From positions 7,740,275 to 7,804,274 of the forward strand of contig OZ025271.1 in assembly GCA_964019165.1 (NCBI GenBank): DNA of 64,000 bases, written 5' to 3'. This DNA is from Mastigias papua (lineage: Eukaryota > Cnidaria > Scyphozoa > Rhizostomeae > Mastigiidae). The notes under the pieces were generated by a model. It was given only the letters and a program-made list of their open reading frames with translations, was not told where the DNA came from and made no database searches. The position numbers and the translations under genes are program-made. How positions within the stretch are numbered: position 1 is the stretch's first letter; each line of letters begins with the position of its first letter. Shown in pieces: positions 33,701 to 42,900 of this stretch.

Positions 33701-34564
33701 GAGAAAAGATTAGATCAAGTATTGTTATTTAACTGTCAGTTGATTGCAGGATTAATGTATGATGGAATTATCAAAGAAATGTTCAAAAATGCTGCAAACT
33801 TAATGGAAGTCAATTGTGAAAGTTTCTTTCACCTTGTTTTGACATTGGTGCGCGAATGTGTTACTGAGAAGAGGGATGAATCATTCAGACTATCAATTGA
33901 TGTGCTTATGTGCTTAATGAATAAAGATGTTATCAACAAACAATTCATTTTATCAATTGTTAATCAAGTAAGTTTTAAGAATGTTAAACACAGCAGCGAT
34001 AAGTTGACTGAAATGATGAAAGGCTTATCAACCGATTTTCTATGCACTGATGGTGAACTCAAAAAAGCATTCGAAAATGTTTATTTTGGGTCGTTCAAAG
34101 TAACTGATGTGAATTGCTTGAAGTTTGCAACGTTTGTGGCATCTGTTGATTTGATCATATTGGGTGGTCAATGGACAATGATTACGACGACTGTAAAATG
34201 CATTTCGATTTCGATTAGTAAATGTAGGAATTTAAGTAGGGTATGGATTTTGAATTGCACATTACGAGATGAAGATTTGAAGGAGGAAATAAAAGAATGT
34301 CCAAAATTGGAAGAGTTGGCGATATTGGATTGTGATGTTAGTGAACAGAGTTTCCAGCACTTATGTAACTTGATTATCACAGCTAAGCACGTTACTTTAA
34401 GAGGCATGAAAGGTGAATGGTGGAGTATGATGCTTGAAACCATAGTGAGGGCAAAGACGAACCACGATGGAGATTTTGCATTGAGGAAGTTGAAAATAGA
34501 AAGATGCCCTTTGATGAATGATGAAATGAAAAGCAAGGTGATAACATTTTATACTGATTCATAA
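15197..34564 (+). CDS. NLR-like immune receptor candidate: HEPN(DZIP3-type)-coiled coil-NACHT-LRR-like, four exons
   Basis: The joined coding exons are 15197-15752, 17230-17274, 17873-17896 and 32493-34564: 2697 nt, 898 residues plus stop. All three introns are phase 1 and GT-AG. Domain order: HEPN of the DZIP3 type (about residues 5-160), short coiled coil (about 176-200), a PYTDKDI linker (202-208), NACHT ATPase (about 285-480) with winged-helix-like and helical regions, and a degenerate LRR-like tail (about 760-898). NACHT proteins are STAND ATPases that oligomerise on sensing danger signals in the cytosol; HEPN folds are often RNases. Cnidarian NLR repertoires include HEPN-headed forms. 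No signal peptide or membrane segment is seen. The start is the first ATG after the exon's acceptor, in AAATGG context. Function is inferred and the ligand is unknown. Introns are transposon-rich, the last about 14.6 kb. Confidence 0.8.
15753..17229 (+). other. NLR intron 1
   Basis: About 1.5 kb between phase-1 donor GTACGT and acceptor ATTTAG. It contains no recognisable coding or transposon signal; the short open frames on either strand have no motifs. Confidence 0.6.
17230..17274 (+). CDS. NLR microexon 2 (45 nt): coiled-coil segment
   Basis: The acceptor ACATTCTATTTAG and the donor A|GTATGT bound 45 nt. Entering in phase 1 with the last G of exon 1, it encodes DLESRVDALEGKAVL, which continues the heptad pattern of exon 1's end (MREQVDKLRK). 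Leaving in phase 1 with A, it pairs with AA at the start of the next exon to give Lys. Two independent phase matches and a continuous coiled coil support the exon. Confidence 0.7.
   Translation: MWKAGLMPWKERQF
17873..17896 (+). CDS. NLR microexon 3 (24 nt): linker
   Basis: The acceptor TTCTTTTCTAG and the consensus donor G|GTAAGT bound only 24 nt, encoding PYTDKDI with split codons at both ends. The final G joins AT at 32493 to give Asp, producing PYTDKDIDDLKAKYR. An aromatic-Thr-Asp linker running into a NACHT-proximal basic helix is a layout I recall from cnidarian NLRs. Its tiny size would make it invisible to most gene finders. Confidence 0.65.
17897..20972 (+). other. NLR intron 3, left part, no clear gene
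   Basis: This is the first 3 kb of the long intron. A possible degenerate MITE spans about 18019-18435, bounded by CTCGTGCAGG and its inverse CCTGCACGAG, but the match is only about 11 bp and no target duplication is evident. Short C-rich runs near 19310-19350 resemble termini of dispersed repeats. A 66-codon open frame at 20759-20965 begins near a CTGACAG acceptor-like site and has no recognisable motif. Confidence 0.45.
20973..21300 (-). mobile_element. 3' end of a CR1-like LINE
   Basis: The minus frame from 21297 to 21109 encodes YVGSKLWHTLPRETKEA, TLEIFK and a Cys-containing end (CNCKLC). This is the usual C-terminal block of CR1-like reverse transcriptases. About 110 bases of 3' UTR follow, ending in a short ATT-rich tail near 20973-20990. 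The sequence encoding NCKLCKT is duplicated at both ends of the fragment. The element is strongly 5'-truncated. Confidence 0.7.
21355..22545. mobile_element. Foldback-type element with arms of about 300 bp
   Basis: The left arm (about 21355-21672) and right arm (about 22265-22545) are inverted copies with substitutions. For example, TTCACATATTTTCATCAAAT on the left is matched by ATTTGATGAAAATATGTGAA on the right, and CATTCTTTCCAAAT by ATTTGGAAAGAATG. The 600-bp centre holds one copy of a dispersed repeat (21775-22268). No target duplication or coding sequence was found. Arm divergence suggests an old insertion. Confidence 0.7.
21775..22268. repeat. Dispersed repeat family, copy 1
   Basis: This matches copy 2 at 29205-31310 in the same orientation: GTCCCTCTCCAGACTAAT against CATCTCTCCCGACTAATT; a shared ATTGCA run into C-rich sequence; GAATTTGCATTGCTAGATGA against GAATTTGTGTTGCTAGATGA; and a right end GACTGGAGAGTA against GACTGGAGATTA. 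No coding function is supported, although both copies happen to be open on the minus strand. Confidence 0.65.
23263..23388. repeat. 18-bp minisatellite, 7 copies
   Basis: The unit CATTGTTGGATAAAAATG is repeated exactly every 18 bases for seven units. One unit has GCTGG, and the last two have AACAATG instead of AAAAATG. Because the period is divisible by three and the unit lacks stops in one frame per strand, it creates open frames on both strands; these are not genes. Confidence 0.95.
23530..24650 (-). pseudogene. BEL/Pao RNase H end and integrase
   Basis: Starting near 24640 the frame reads LRHRVQQIRELS and GSLNTADLPSTG with the WWKGPEFL block, the standard BEL/Pao junction after RNase H. 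In another frame, 24135-23719 holds the H2C2 zinc domain of integrase (HSGIRDTFNATRQKYWILKG, then CIVCKW). The catalytic core begins about 23720-23530 (AYICLFTYFTTRAVHLELV, then FHRIFARQGTPKVI). Downstream of about 23520 no clear integrase sequence is found. Several stops and frameshifts are present. Confidence 0.8.
24660..25260 (-). mobile_element. Foreign gag-like segment replacing the BEL/Pao RT core
   Basis: The minus frame 25060-24674 encodes a helical protein (VKDPNAFKSLSSMAAGEVVG, QQQIQDLSSAVQASSETV) ending LTLPELTGREDLNRFAEQL and FWFTYLKQQ. The last part resembles the start of Gag proteins of another LTR family ('grains of ... E/DLDRFLEQL'-type). It does not belong in a BEL/Pao polyprotein. 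It sits exactly where the RT catalytic half should be, flanked by RT and RNase H remnants, so it looks like an insertion accompanied by deletion. The exact boundaries and family are uncertain. Confidence 0.45.
25275..26039 (-). pseudogene. BEL/Pao reverse transcriptase, N-terminal half only
   Basis: The frame holds the pre-RT linker (FWEVEHMDFEITKELNEIE), KWLNSLYSRLVANKAPLS, QGIIEKVP, then a TGA, then MPHHAVICEERTTSRARVVL, DRLERGPNCISLLFDV, and IEKAFLQVEIRPEDRDDLRF. These are RT fingers and palm up to the first catalytic region. The usual Asp of the D-x-x-x-A-F motif is replaced (IEKAF). The YxDD half is absent because the frame ends near 25275 at foreign sequence. Confidence 0.75.
26063..26790 (-). 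pseudogene. BEL/Pao zinc knuckles and aspartic protease
   Basis: In the same frame as Gag, a Cys-rich segment (CCYCDCNRSTVDC) and a CCHC knuckle (CFICLRKGHTAQQC, followed by CTNCHGKHH) lead into a DUF1758-type protease. The protease has the segment VRIFLDNDSQRSYI, where the catalytic Asp precedes an Asn in place of the more usual Ser/Thr context. The domain ends with DILLGADQYF. One stop separates the knuckle from upstream sequence, and the frame shifts near 26060 before the LGWVLSGS segment. Confidence 0.75.
26924..27694 (-). pseudogene. BEL/Pao Gag region
   Basis: One frame runs from ATG at 27694, with a single in-frame TGA near 27354 and resumption at 27346. The first part is a charged helical region (AAKLENEAQKSLEKAD). 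The second has KLNLQKFNGD, FLFWEGFRDATH and KFSYLKSYLDGQAARAIEGL, which match the DUF1759 domain that defines BEL/Pao Gag. This domain corresponds to the capsid-like part of the polyprotein. A further stop occurs after SISEV at about 26922. Confidence 0.8.
27714..27728 (-). other. Primer-binding-site-like sequence of the BEL/Pao element
   Basis: On the minus strand TGGCGCCCAACATG lies about 20 bases upstream of the Gag start codon. TGGCGCCCAAC is a common form of tRNA-complementary primer site. The adjoining LTR end (CA) is not evident, so this is suggestive only. Confidence 0.5.
27774..27894. repeat. 121-bp imperfect palindrome
   Basis: Arms of about 55 bp mirror each other around CACAATATTGTG. 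CAATTTCTCGTCAATCATTG on the left pairs with CAATGATTGACAAGAAATTG on the right. It lies just beyond the primer-binding-like site, so it may be a small MITE in the LTR or part of the LTR itself. Confidence 0.8.
27895..29204 (+). other. Intronic, no gene recognised
   Basis: This lies within intron 3 of the NLR gene. Short open frames exist on both strands but carry no motif, and I see no transposon ends. Confidence 0.5.
29384..31101. mobile_element. hAT-like non-autonomous DNA transposon
   Basis: The left terminus CAAGGATAGGCAA and the inverted right terminus CAGACTTGGGCAA match at 8 of 13 positions, and both continue into related sequence rich in GGCC/GCCC. The CAG...GGGCAA terminus style fits hAT elements. 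The 8-bp flanks GGGTAGAT (left) and ACGTAGAT (right) agree at 6 positions, fitting a degraded hAT 8-bp duplication. There is no transposase. The interior is mostly a tandem array (30263-30920). It is inserted in an older dispersed repeat. Confidence 0.65.
30263..30920. repeat. Tandem array of 157-159 bp units, about 4 copies, inside the hAT-like element
   Basis: The landmark GAGGTCTGGGGC-like motif occurs at 30391, 30550, 30707 and 30864, giving spacings of 159, 157 and 157. Each unit also carries an AAAATAGAAAATAGGG-like block and a TGTCTGTAAATGCCAAA-like block. A partial unit precedes 30391. Copies differ by many substitutions, so the array is old. Confidence 0.8.
31311..32492 (+). other. 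End of NLR intron 3, no gene recognised
   Basis: This holds C-rich runs near 32130-32150 and 32340 and no coding motif. It ends with the acceptor TTTCATTTGAAG of the NACHT exon. Confidence 0.5.
32493..34564 (+). CDS. NLR exon 4: NACHT ATPase and LRR-like C-terminus
   Basis: The exon begins after TTTCATTTGAAG in phase 1 and stays open for 690 codons. NACHT motifs in order (residues of the joined protein): Walker A TAVAGSGKS (about 294-302, Lys301; the usual first Gly is Ala), Walker B DVFFVIDGCDE (about 366-376), sensor segment KIIITGRP (about 402-409, Arg408), an LLHNPQML segment, and KHLTLMEFLSAVY of the helical region. The tail has Leu/Cys-rich, roughly 25-28-residue units (LSRVWILNCTLRDEDL, LEELAILDCDVSEQSF, LRKLKIERCPLMNDEM) resembling diverged NLR-type LRRs. 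The continuous open frame argues for a functional gene. The upstream region has no in-frame ATG in the exon, consistent with splicing rather than a local start. Confidence 0.9.
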
Positions 34565-36240
34565 CCATCCCAATTTTATAATGATATGCAAATGGTTTAA
34601 TATTTGAAAAGTCATTTGCTAACATCGTTCATAGTGAAATTCTGAAATGTAGCTTGAAATCATTTTAATGGTGGTTTCTATCATTTTCAAGAATAACAAA
34701 GGAATATATTTTGTTATACATGAAAATGGTTTATGAAAAAACATAAGTATATAATTCCAATGCTTTGATATCAATGTCTTGTAATTTAAGAATGATATTT
34801 TTGCTGTTTAGGACATAAAGTATGGAAATGAATGGAATGGCTTCCTTTTGTTAATTTTAATTATCAATAAGCAGGAACCGTTCGAATGGTAGGTAGCAAT
34901 AAAAGGGTGGGAGTTTGCACCAATTTTGTGAGAGGTTTCTATGATTTATTCAGGGGGCAGGAGGTATTCTGCTATTCTTATGAGATTTGCTGCAAAGGCT
35001 GATGTTTTGAAAAGGGGATCTCTCTCAAAAATAATAGACTGCTGGAAGCCACCCAAGTTCAATGACATAACTTGCAAGGGTAGCAGAGGGGGCACTTGAC
35101 CCCCCCCCCATATGACAAGCAACATTATGATGATTTCAATGCATCAGACTACCTCTAAATGACTAAAGCGTTTAAGGTTTCTAGCCATCCTTAGCCTTTA
35201 CTATGCAACTGCCTGTAAAGCAAAAGGATTGGATAGAAAAAGAAAAATTCACTTACATTCCGAGATGTATCCTGAAAATGCTATTATATTTACAGAGCAT
35301 CAACAGTTAATCCATTTTGAATAAAACATGATATATTTGATAGAATCAAGTGGGAAAGGTAGCAATGCAATATCTGTCCACAATAAATGTCCATACATGT
35401 TTTGCAATGTAAATGTGTTTCATAAAACAACAATCCACTATACCACTATTTCAACAACAATGTATAATTTGTGAAGGATGAAAACCCATTAAAGTTTCTT
35501 GTATGTTCTGGCTTATCCCTGAACAGCCGTATGTCCTCGCTTTCTGCTTCTAGAATGCATTCTTTGATTTCGTGTGTGGACACCCATTGTCTCGCAAGTT
35601 CTGGCACACTTGTAGGTTTATGCACTCAAGTTATTTGGCCTGAAAAAGCAGGATCCTGCACTGCAAGTAGGATTTAGCAAACCAAGTCATGGTGGCTGCG
35701 CTTCTTTGTTCTCAGCTGAACCAGACTGCATGCTTTGATTTTTTTGTAAGAAGAGGTTCATTCTTAGATACATTTTTGTGTATATAACGGTTATTGAACT
35801 CGAAATTGTACTTGGGAAAGGCTTACGAGAGATATTCTCCAAACACTACAAAGAATGCAGTCTGGTTCAGCTTGCAGTATGCAATGAGTTGAATCATCCT
35901 CTTCTTGTGCTAAGGAGCATTATACACGGCTATCCAAGGTTACTATCAATTCTGCTTTCAAAGTTGTTGCTTCCAACCCACTCACTGTGAACTCTCGGCA
36001 CCCAAATGATAATTTCCGTCCACGGTTATCGGTTTCCATTTGTGTGCGAAATGCAAATTCGTAGTCTACTTGGTTGTGTGTTTCTTATATATCATCCTTG
36101 GTATGATAACTGCTCTGAATCTTCTTGTATTTCCTCATTTTTCAGCTAGGTTGCTTCAGACATCATTTTCCAACAGCGTTCAACTAAAAGATGTTGTATG
36201 ATATTTCCACAAACATTTTGGCAGTAAAATAGGGACCTGA
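34565..36240. other. 3' flank of the NLR gene and intergenic sequence
   Basis: The NLR 3' UTR probably occupies the first few hundred bases. Beyond that I see only short open frames without motifs. A duplicated phrase (GAATGCAGTCTGGTTCAGCT near 35850 and its inverse AGCTGAACCAGACTGCATGC near 35714) forms an inverted pair about 130 bases apart. Confidence 0.45.
34899..34904 (+). promoter_or_regulatory. Candidate polyadenylation signal of the NLR gene
   Basis: AATAAA lies 335 bases after the NLR stop codon. It is the first canonical hexamer I noticed in the expected direction. There is no transcript support. Confidence 0.4.
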
Positions 36241-36583
36241 GTACTATGTGTGGTTTGTCCGTCGATCTGATGAGGACCATCTAGTTAGCCTGGGTTTGGG
36301 ATCTGTGGGTGCAAAGATGACTGACAAGGCTAATCTGTGCATGAAATATTCTCTGGCAGTGTGGACAAGGAATGGTGGCAGCTGCAGCGGGCCTTTTGGC
36401 ACTGTTCTTCCTGGGCTCTCTGCATTGTTCAGCTGCAGCAATCCTGTTTGCCTCACAGGATTTGGCTCCTATGTGGGCAGCTGCTCACCAACTGTCTCTG
36501 TCGTCGGCTGTCTGCTCCCAGAAAGTGTGGCTGATGCTGAAAGCCTTCAAGGAAGCCTTCAGAGTATCCTTGAAGTCCTTTTT

Positions 36584-37800
36584 CTAGCCACCTACAGAGC
36601 ACTTTCCTTGCTGTAGGTTGCCAAACAGCAGCTTCTTTGGCAGCTGATGGCCTAGCATACGAGCCACATAACCTGCCCAGCAAAGCTGTGACTGCATCAG
36701 GGTGGTGAAGATGTAAGGTAGTCCAGCTCCAGTAAGCACCTCTGTGTCGGGAATCTTGTCCTGCCACTTTATGCCCAGGAGTTTTCTGAGACATGTGATG
36801 TGAAAGTGGTTCAGCTTCCTGGCGTGACGCTGGTAGACTGTCCATGTTTCGCAGCCATAGAGCAGCATGTTGAGGACTATCGCCCGGTATACCTTCATCT
36901 TGGTCTCTTGTGTGATGCCCCTCCTGTCCCAGATATTCTTGTGTAGTCTGCTGAAGGTGACACTGGCTTTTGCAATTCTGGCATTCACCTCATTGTCAAT
37001 GGTAACATTTCTGGAGAGAGTGCTGCCAAGATAAATGAACTTATCCACCACATTCAATTGCTGCCCATTGACGCTGATGCTAGGTTCAATGTATGGTTTG
37101 CCTGGTGCTGGCTGCTGCATCACCTCTGTCTTCTTCATGCTAATTGTCAGGCTGAAGTTGTTGCAGGCGCTAGAGAATTTGTCCATGCTGTGCTGCATGG
37201 TGGCTTCTCAAGCAGCATTTAGGGTACAGTCATCGGCAAACAAACAGGAAAGTGATGGTGTTTGTTTAAACCTTGGTTTTTGCTTGAAGCCTCCTGAGGT
37301 TGAAGACGGACCCATCAGTCCAGTACCTGACGCCAATGCCTATGTCCGTGTGTCAGCATGGCTGAGAACATGAGGTTAAACAGGGTGGGCACAAGCACAC
37401 AGCCCTTTTTCACTCCGTTGGAAACTGGGAAGGGTTCGGATGTTTCTCCACTGTCTTGGACTCTGGCCTGCATTCCAGCATGGAATTATTGGATAATGGT
37501 GATGAACTTTCTTGGGCATCTGTACTTTGCCATTATTCTCCAGAGACCCTCTCTGCTAACAGCGTCGAAGGCCTTGGTCAGGTCGACATAGGTGGAGTAC
37601 AAGTCGGCATTCTGTTCCTGACATTTCTCCTGAAGCTGTCTTGCAGCATACACCATGTCGATAGTCCCACGTTCTTTTCAGAAGCTGCATTGGCTTTCTG
37701 GTAGAAGATCTTGCTCAAGATGTGCATTGAGGCGATTCAACAGAACTCTGGCCAAGATCTTGCCTGCAATGAAAAGCAGAGAGATTCCCCGGTGGTTGTC
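36584..37800 (-). pseudogene. Reverse transcriptase palm, thumb and C-terminus of the non-LTR element
   Basis: The catalytic block CLFADDCTLNA lies at about 37240-37215 on the minus strand and meets a TGA before the open frame 37198-36584. That frame encodes FSLTISMKKTEVMQQPAPGK, FIYLGSTLS, NARIAKASVTFSRLHKNIWD, LLYGCETWT and HFHITCLRKLLGIKWQDKIP, the conserved post-catalytic blocks. Upstream, a segment with PTLFNLMFSAML is recognisable. Stops and shifts make it non-functional. Confidence 0.8.
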
Positions 37801-38565
37801 TCAGGCCTGGCGGTTTTCTTTATACTTGCAAGGGTGCATGATGGATGCATCTTTGAAGTCTTTTGGAGCTGTCTCATTATGCCATATAAGTGTGAAGAGC
37901 TGCTGGAGTTTCTCCACCAAAGCCATGCCGCTGTCTTTGTAGACTTCAGCTGGAATGGCATCTGAGCCAGGTTCTTTGCCACTGGATAGCTGACATATTG
38001 CCTTCTGGGTCCCTTTCAAAGTAGGTACAGCATCCAAGATGTCATCGATTGGAACCTGAGGCAGCCGGTTGATGGCATTGTCGTTGATGGCAGAAGGGTG
38101 ATTCAGGACACTGTTGAAGTGTTTGGCCCATCTCTCAAGGATTTTCTCCTTGTCTGTGATCAATGTTGACCCATCTGTGCTGAGGAGAGGGGAAGTGCCA
38201 GAGGTAGTGGGACCGTAGGCTTCTTTCAAGCCACCATAGAAGTTGTTCTTGTCAAGACTGTCTGCAAACCCCTGAATCTCATCTGCTTTGTTGCTCAGCC
38301 ATGTGTCTTGCACCTGATGCAGCTTGCTTTGCATGTTGCTGTGGATGTTTCTCAGTGCATCTTTCTTCGCTGTTGACTGTGGGTCATTGATGTGCGCTCT
38401 ATATGCATGATGCTTTTCTTCCAACAGTTGCTGGATTTCTGTGCAGTTTTCATCAAACAAGTCCTTGTGCTTCCTAACAGTGGGTCCCAGAAACTCTGTG
38501 GCTATGGTGTACACCGTCTTGCAATGTGAAGCCCATGCTGCTTCCACATCGTGGTCATTCAGCAC
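37801..38565 (-). pseudogene. Linker and N-terminal reverse transcriptase of the non-LTR element
   Basis: A 254-codon open frame with a helical linker (EEKHHAYRAHINDPQSTAKK, HSNMQSKLHQVQDTWLSNKA) is followed by the RT fingers (LSSGKEPGSDAIPAEVYKDS and LFTLIWHNETAPKDFKDASI). The order and motifs match LINE reverse transcriptases. The frame breaks at the end (KYKENRQA), and the palm continues in other frames. Confidence 0.8.
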
Positions 38566-38699
38566 GATGGACTAAAGGCGGCTTCCAGGGTGTTGAAAAA
38601 GGACTCTTTAATGTCAGAGATCTTCAGCTTCCTGACGTTCAGGTGATTAGGTGCTTTCCTTCCCTGCGGATGACTCTTGGGTTGGTTGTGAAACTTGAA

Positions 38700-39578
38700 C
38701 TTAGAGACAATGAGGTGGTGGTCTTTCCAGCACTCTGCGCCACACATGGCCTTTGGGATTCATATATCTTGCACTCTCCCTCCTCCTGATGTTAGCATAC
38801 TCGATGAGATGCCAGTGTTTAGAACGTAGGTGCATCGATGATGTCTTGTTGTGGGTAGGGAGGCGGTAGGTGATGTACATGATCAGAAGATCATGCTCTG
38901 CACAGGTCTGGCGGAGAAAAGTCCATTGCTGTTGCACTTACCAATCCTATGCTTTCCAATCACACCTTCCCAGGTGGTGCTGTCACAGCCAACTCTCGCA
39001 TGAAAGTCCCCGAGAATGTTGAACTTGTCGGCGTTAGGAACAGTGGTGATGACAGTGTTCAGGTCTTCATAAAACATGTCCTTGACCTCATCTGGGTTGG
39101 TCATGGTAGGAGTGTAGGCACTGACCTGGGTGGCACACTTGTGTCCTTAGGACAAGGGGAGTCGCATCGTCATCAGACGATCGTTCACTCCTTTCTCTGG
39201 TCTAACCAGCTTGCCAACAAATGATAACTTTACTGCAAAGCCAACTCCGGCCTCCTGTCTTTCTTCAGGTCCTCGTCCACTCCAGAAGAAGGTGTAACCT
39301 GCTCCTTTTTTGCAGAGTTCGCCTTCTCCAGTAAATCTGATCGCGCTGAGAGCAGCAATATCAATACTGTATCTGGCGAGTTCATTGGCAATGAGAGCTG
39401 TACGTCTCTGGGGTCTGTCTGAATTGTCTCTGTACATAAGTGTACAGACGTTCCATGTAGCGAGGTTCAAAGGTGTGATTTTTGTTTTTTTTCTTGATAT
39501 TTTTGTATTGTTTCGACCGCATAAAGTATGGTCCCTGGCAACTGTGGTATGCTGGCCAGGGCGGTGTGGAGCTGGCAA
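38700..39578 (-). pseudogene. Endonuclease (APE-like) domain of the non-LTR element
   Basis: The frame from 39578 has the domain opening LNLATWNVCTLM, then IDIAALSAIRFTGEG (usual catalytic Glu region, here Ala-Ile), GYTFFWSGRGPEERQEAGVG and NDRLMTMRLPLS. A second segment (39104-38883) has FNILGDFHARVG, the DxN-like catalytic region in altered form (GDFHA). A third segment (38937-38701) gives the C-terminal part with RLPTHNKTSSMHLRSKHW. Several frame changes are needed, so this is a dead copy. Confidence 0.8.
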
Positions 39579-39960
39579 TGTTTAGGGCACCTTTTCTAGC
39601 CCCTTCCTCATGCCATGGAGATGAGCAGTGCATTCCTAAAGAGGGACGCTTAGTCGCTCAGACAGCTGCTGAACTCCGTTGTTGGTCCAGTTCGATGAAG
39701 AGTGACCACATGGTCTAAACTGCCTATGTGCAGGTCTGCAGCTAAGACTTCCAGTCTACCCACACTTGTCACTTTGTCACTCGCCCATCACTACAGGACT
39801 TGAGAGTGATGATGGGGTGGAATGAGGGATGAGGGATGACTAATGACATGTGTGGTGACTTTGTTTAATATGAGGAGGAGTGGCGCCCCCATCGACCTCA
39901 CTCACTCATTCGAGGCCATCTGTACCCAGTCACAGGATATGGACACAAATGGACCTATAG

Positions 39961-42900
39961 TGTGAACTTATCTGAAAGGAAAGTGAGTGCAAGTTTTTTT
40001 CAAACTTTTCGAAGGAAATGTGTGCCCGAAGGAAGATTAGAAGCTTATTTGTGAAACGGAGCTGGGAAAACTTTCATTCGTTAGAAATGCCCTATTTAGG
40101 TAATTAATATCCTAACGAGAATCATACTTTCGCCTATGGTTCCTCCTTCCTTGCTTTATGTGTATGGTATCTTCGAAGCCGACCTTGGTTTCCTTAGCCA
40201 TGTATGAAAGACTGGCTTCTCATCTTGCTTCAAGTCCTGGTTCAAGCTTAGCTTATTTCTGTTTAGCGTTGGCACCACGGCCTGTTTTAACATTGTAACA
40301 TGTGGTCCTTTTCCACCAGCCTTCCTAGCGCTCCCTCTAGTAAGAAGAATTTGCCCCCATAGTCTTTAAGTTAATACTTTTACACTACAGATAGAGTAAT
40401 AATACATACTTTTTGCATAAGAAAGCTAGCTCAAGGCCTAGCACTAAAAGTTCCTTAAAGTTTGGCCGCATTTTAGTTCACAATTTTTCGTAAAAGTTTC
40501 TTAATTTAGCGAACTAAATTGTTGTGAAAGCCTACGCGGAAGACAAATGTAGCAAACTATTTGTCCTATATCACACACTGTGCATCAGTACGATTTTAAA
40601 TTCTAAAGCACTTTCATATGCACATTGCTTTGAAACAGCTTATGAAAAGTTTCATAGAAACTTTTAGTACTAGGTCTTGAGCAAGGTTTCTTATAACTGA
40701 AACGTGAAAGTAGCGAGTGTTATCCATAATGTGTTCATTTTTCTTTGTTTGAACTGCAGGATATAAGCCGTTTGCAATGTCCTGGTCAAGTCGATCTAAC
40801 ATATAATCTCGCATTTGTAAAACCAATGTTAAATGAAATGCCATATCAGTTTGTTGGACTATGTCGTGTAGAGTCATATGATATTTGATGGAAATCAAAC
40901 ACAAATCTGTGCTATGGACAGTTATGATTACGTGGTCAAAATGTCACATGTTAGATCAGTTTTGGCAAAGCCTAGCAAATGAGTAGAGGCGGAAATTGTG
41001 GGCTGTGGGGCTGGGAGGGGGTGAGTGCCCCCTAGACTATAAATAGTCGGTGAAACAGATGCTTCATCCTTTGATGTAGATAAATATTTGGTTAAGCTTT
41101 CCTGGAAAAGATAGAAAACTACTAGTTTCCGGCGATTTCAGATTATTGAAATTTCAAAATTCCCCGTGCGGGGATGCCCCCGAACCCCCCTAAATAGTTT
41201 ATATTTGGGGACTGATGCGATATTAAGCAGTTGTCGCTATTGGATGTCATACAATGCCTCCAATTATGTCTTACAAGCCTCATTTCTGTGGCTGCAACAT
41301 TGTTCTAGAATAAATAGCAAGGGTTTTCCGAACGATTTTTAATACCTAAGTTTACAATTTTTGTTTGTTCGGAAACAAACTTATGCCGTCTGTAACAAGG
41401 GGAAGCAAAGCTTCACCAAGCCTACTCAAGATGATATATGACGTCACATTTCTCGTGTAGAGGCAAACTTCGTGTCGAGTCATTAAGTATCTCGCCCCCA
41501 CCCTCCCTTCAGGAAATATCCCATTTTCCACCTCTGCAAAGTAGCACCATGCTTCATTTGACCTACCCAAAATAATAAATGACGCCATGGTGCTGAATTA
41601 GACGCAGAATGTTGTGTCTGTTCATAAAATTGCTCCCACCTCCCCCATCCCCAGAAACAGTGTCCAGTTTCTGTCACTGGTTCTTCTTTCACGGTAGTTG
41701 CGATAATTGCGTACATTGGATAGATCATGATACTGCTGAAAGGATATACAAGGGTCTGTTCATAAGTGTTCTTCCTTCCCCCATCCCCAGAAACAGTGTC
41801 CAGTTTCTGTCACTGATTCTTCTTTTCACGGTAGATCCGATATCTGCATATGTCGGATAAATAATGAACTACAGAAACGATATACAGGGGAGCAAACGAA
41901 TATGACTCTCCCGGAGCCTTAGAAACTAAAGTAGGTCTCAGATTAGATGCCACAAAATCTATGAACAAAAAAGTTTTGTTTAATTTTTCGAGATTCAAAC
42001 ACACTATATGATGGGTTTAAGTAATAGGTTTAAGTTCTTTTATTTTATCGTGCCTATTCTGCTATGGATTGTTTTTCCTTCCGCTCACTGGCGTGAGATT
42101 TGGTTTCCAGCTTGGTTACAGTCATGAGACAGCAATGGAAGGGTCAGCCTAACTTGCTCGATTTTTGTTTCCATGTTAAAGGATCAGTTTCCCTATACAT
42201 ACAAAAGTTCTTGATGATAGCAACTTCTATCCTATGTTCTAAATGGGCGTTTTTAAACGGTCAAGAGGGCATTACTCTAAAACATTGTCTTGGGGCAATA
42301 CCCCAGACCCCCATCTTTTTCTTCTTCCTTTACCGCAGTTGTCCTTTGGCAGTGCGATAGTTGGCTTGATTGTTTTCAATCCAAAATTTGTAAGGCTTCT
42401 TAATGCTATCTTAGTGTACAGTCTAACCGACGAGTCCATCTAAGGCAGGAATTCTACACGAGATAACAAAATGTTGCCATCAGTCTGACGATGATAGTTG
42501 GCAAAGACGGTGTTATATCTTTCAGTAACTACTACATTGGTATTTTTGCAATAACTGCTACAATGCAGGGAATAGTAACAAGACATTCATCTGCTTTGAT
42601 TGGAAATAGGTGAGAATGTTTCCTGTAGTTGTTGAAGATCTCACTTTTAAATCTATTTCAGCTTCAGCCTCAAAATGCAAGGTGTTTGTAGCAATGGGGC
42701 ACCAAATTTCATCTGGCCTCCTCAAGATGATCTATGATGTCCAGCTTCTGGAGTGAACGCAAAATATTTTGTTGGCTCACAGTGTCTTGTCCCCCCGGAA
42801 GTGCTAATCTCCCTAAGACCACAGTATGGACTGTCCTTTTTTCCAGGCACTGTTGTTAGACCATAGACCAATGTGGGATTGACAAACTATTGTGCAAGAT

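Larger units (their letters stand above)
36250..39960 (-). mobile_element. APE-endonuclease non-LTR retrotransposon, decayed
   Basis: On the minus strand the order is an apurinic-endonuclease-like domain (about 39480-38700), a linker, a reverse transcriptase (about 38565-36600), and a 3' UTR to about 36250. Frames are broken by stops and shifts, but all the parts of one element are present in order. This is the retroelement whose endonuclease is widely mis-annotated as 'craniofacial development protein 2-like'. I do not assign a clade. The 5' UTR probably includes about 39580-39960. Confidence 0.8.

Noticed and set aside
36248..39718. Several plus-strand open frames over the APE-type LINE
   Set aside because: They are shadows of the minus-strand retrotransposon, which has recognisable endonuclease and RT motifs.
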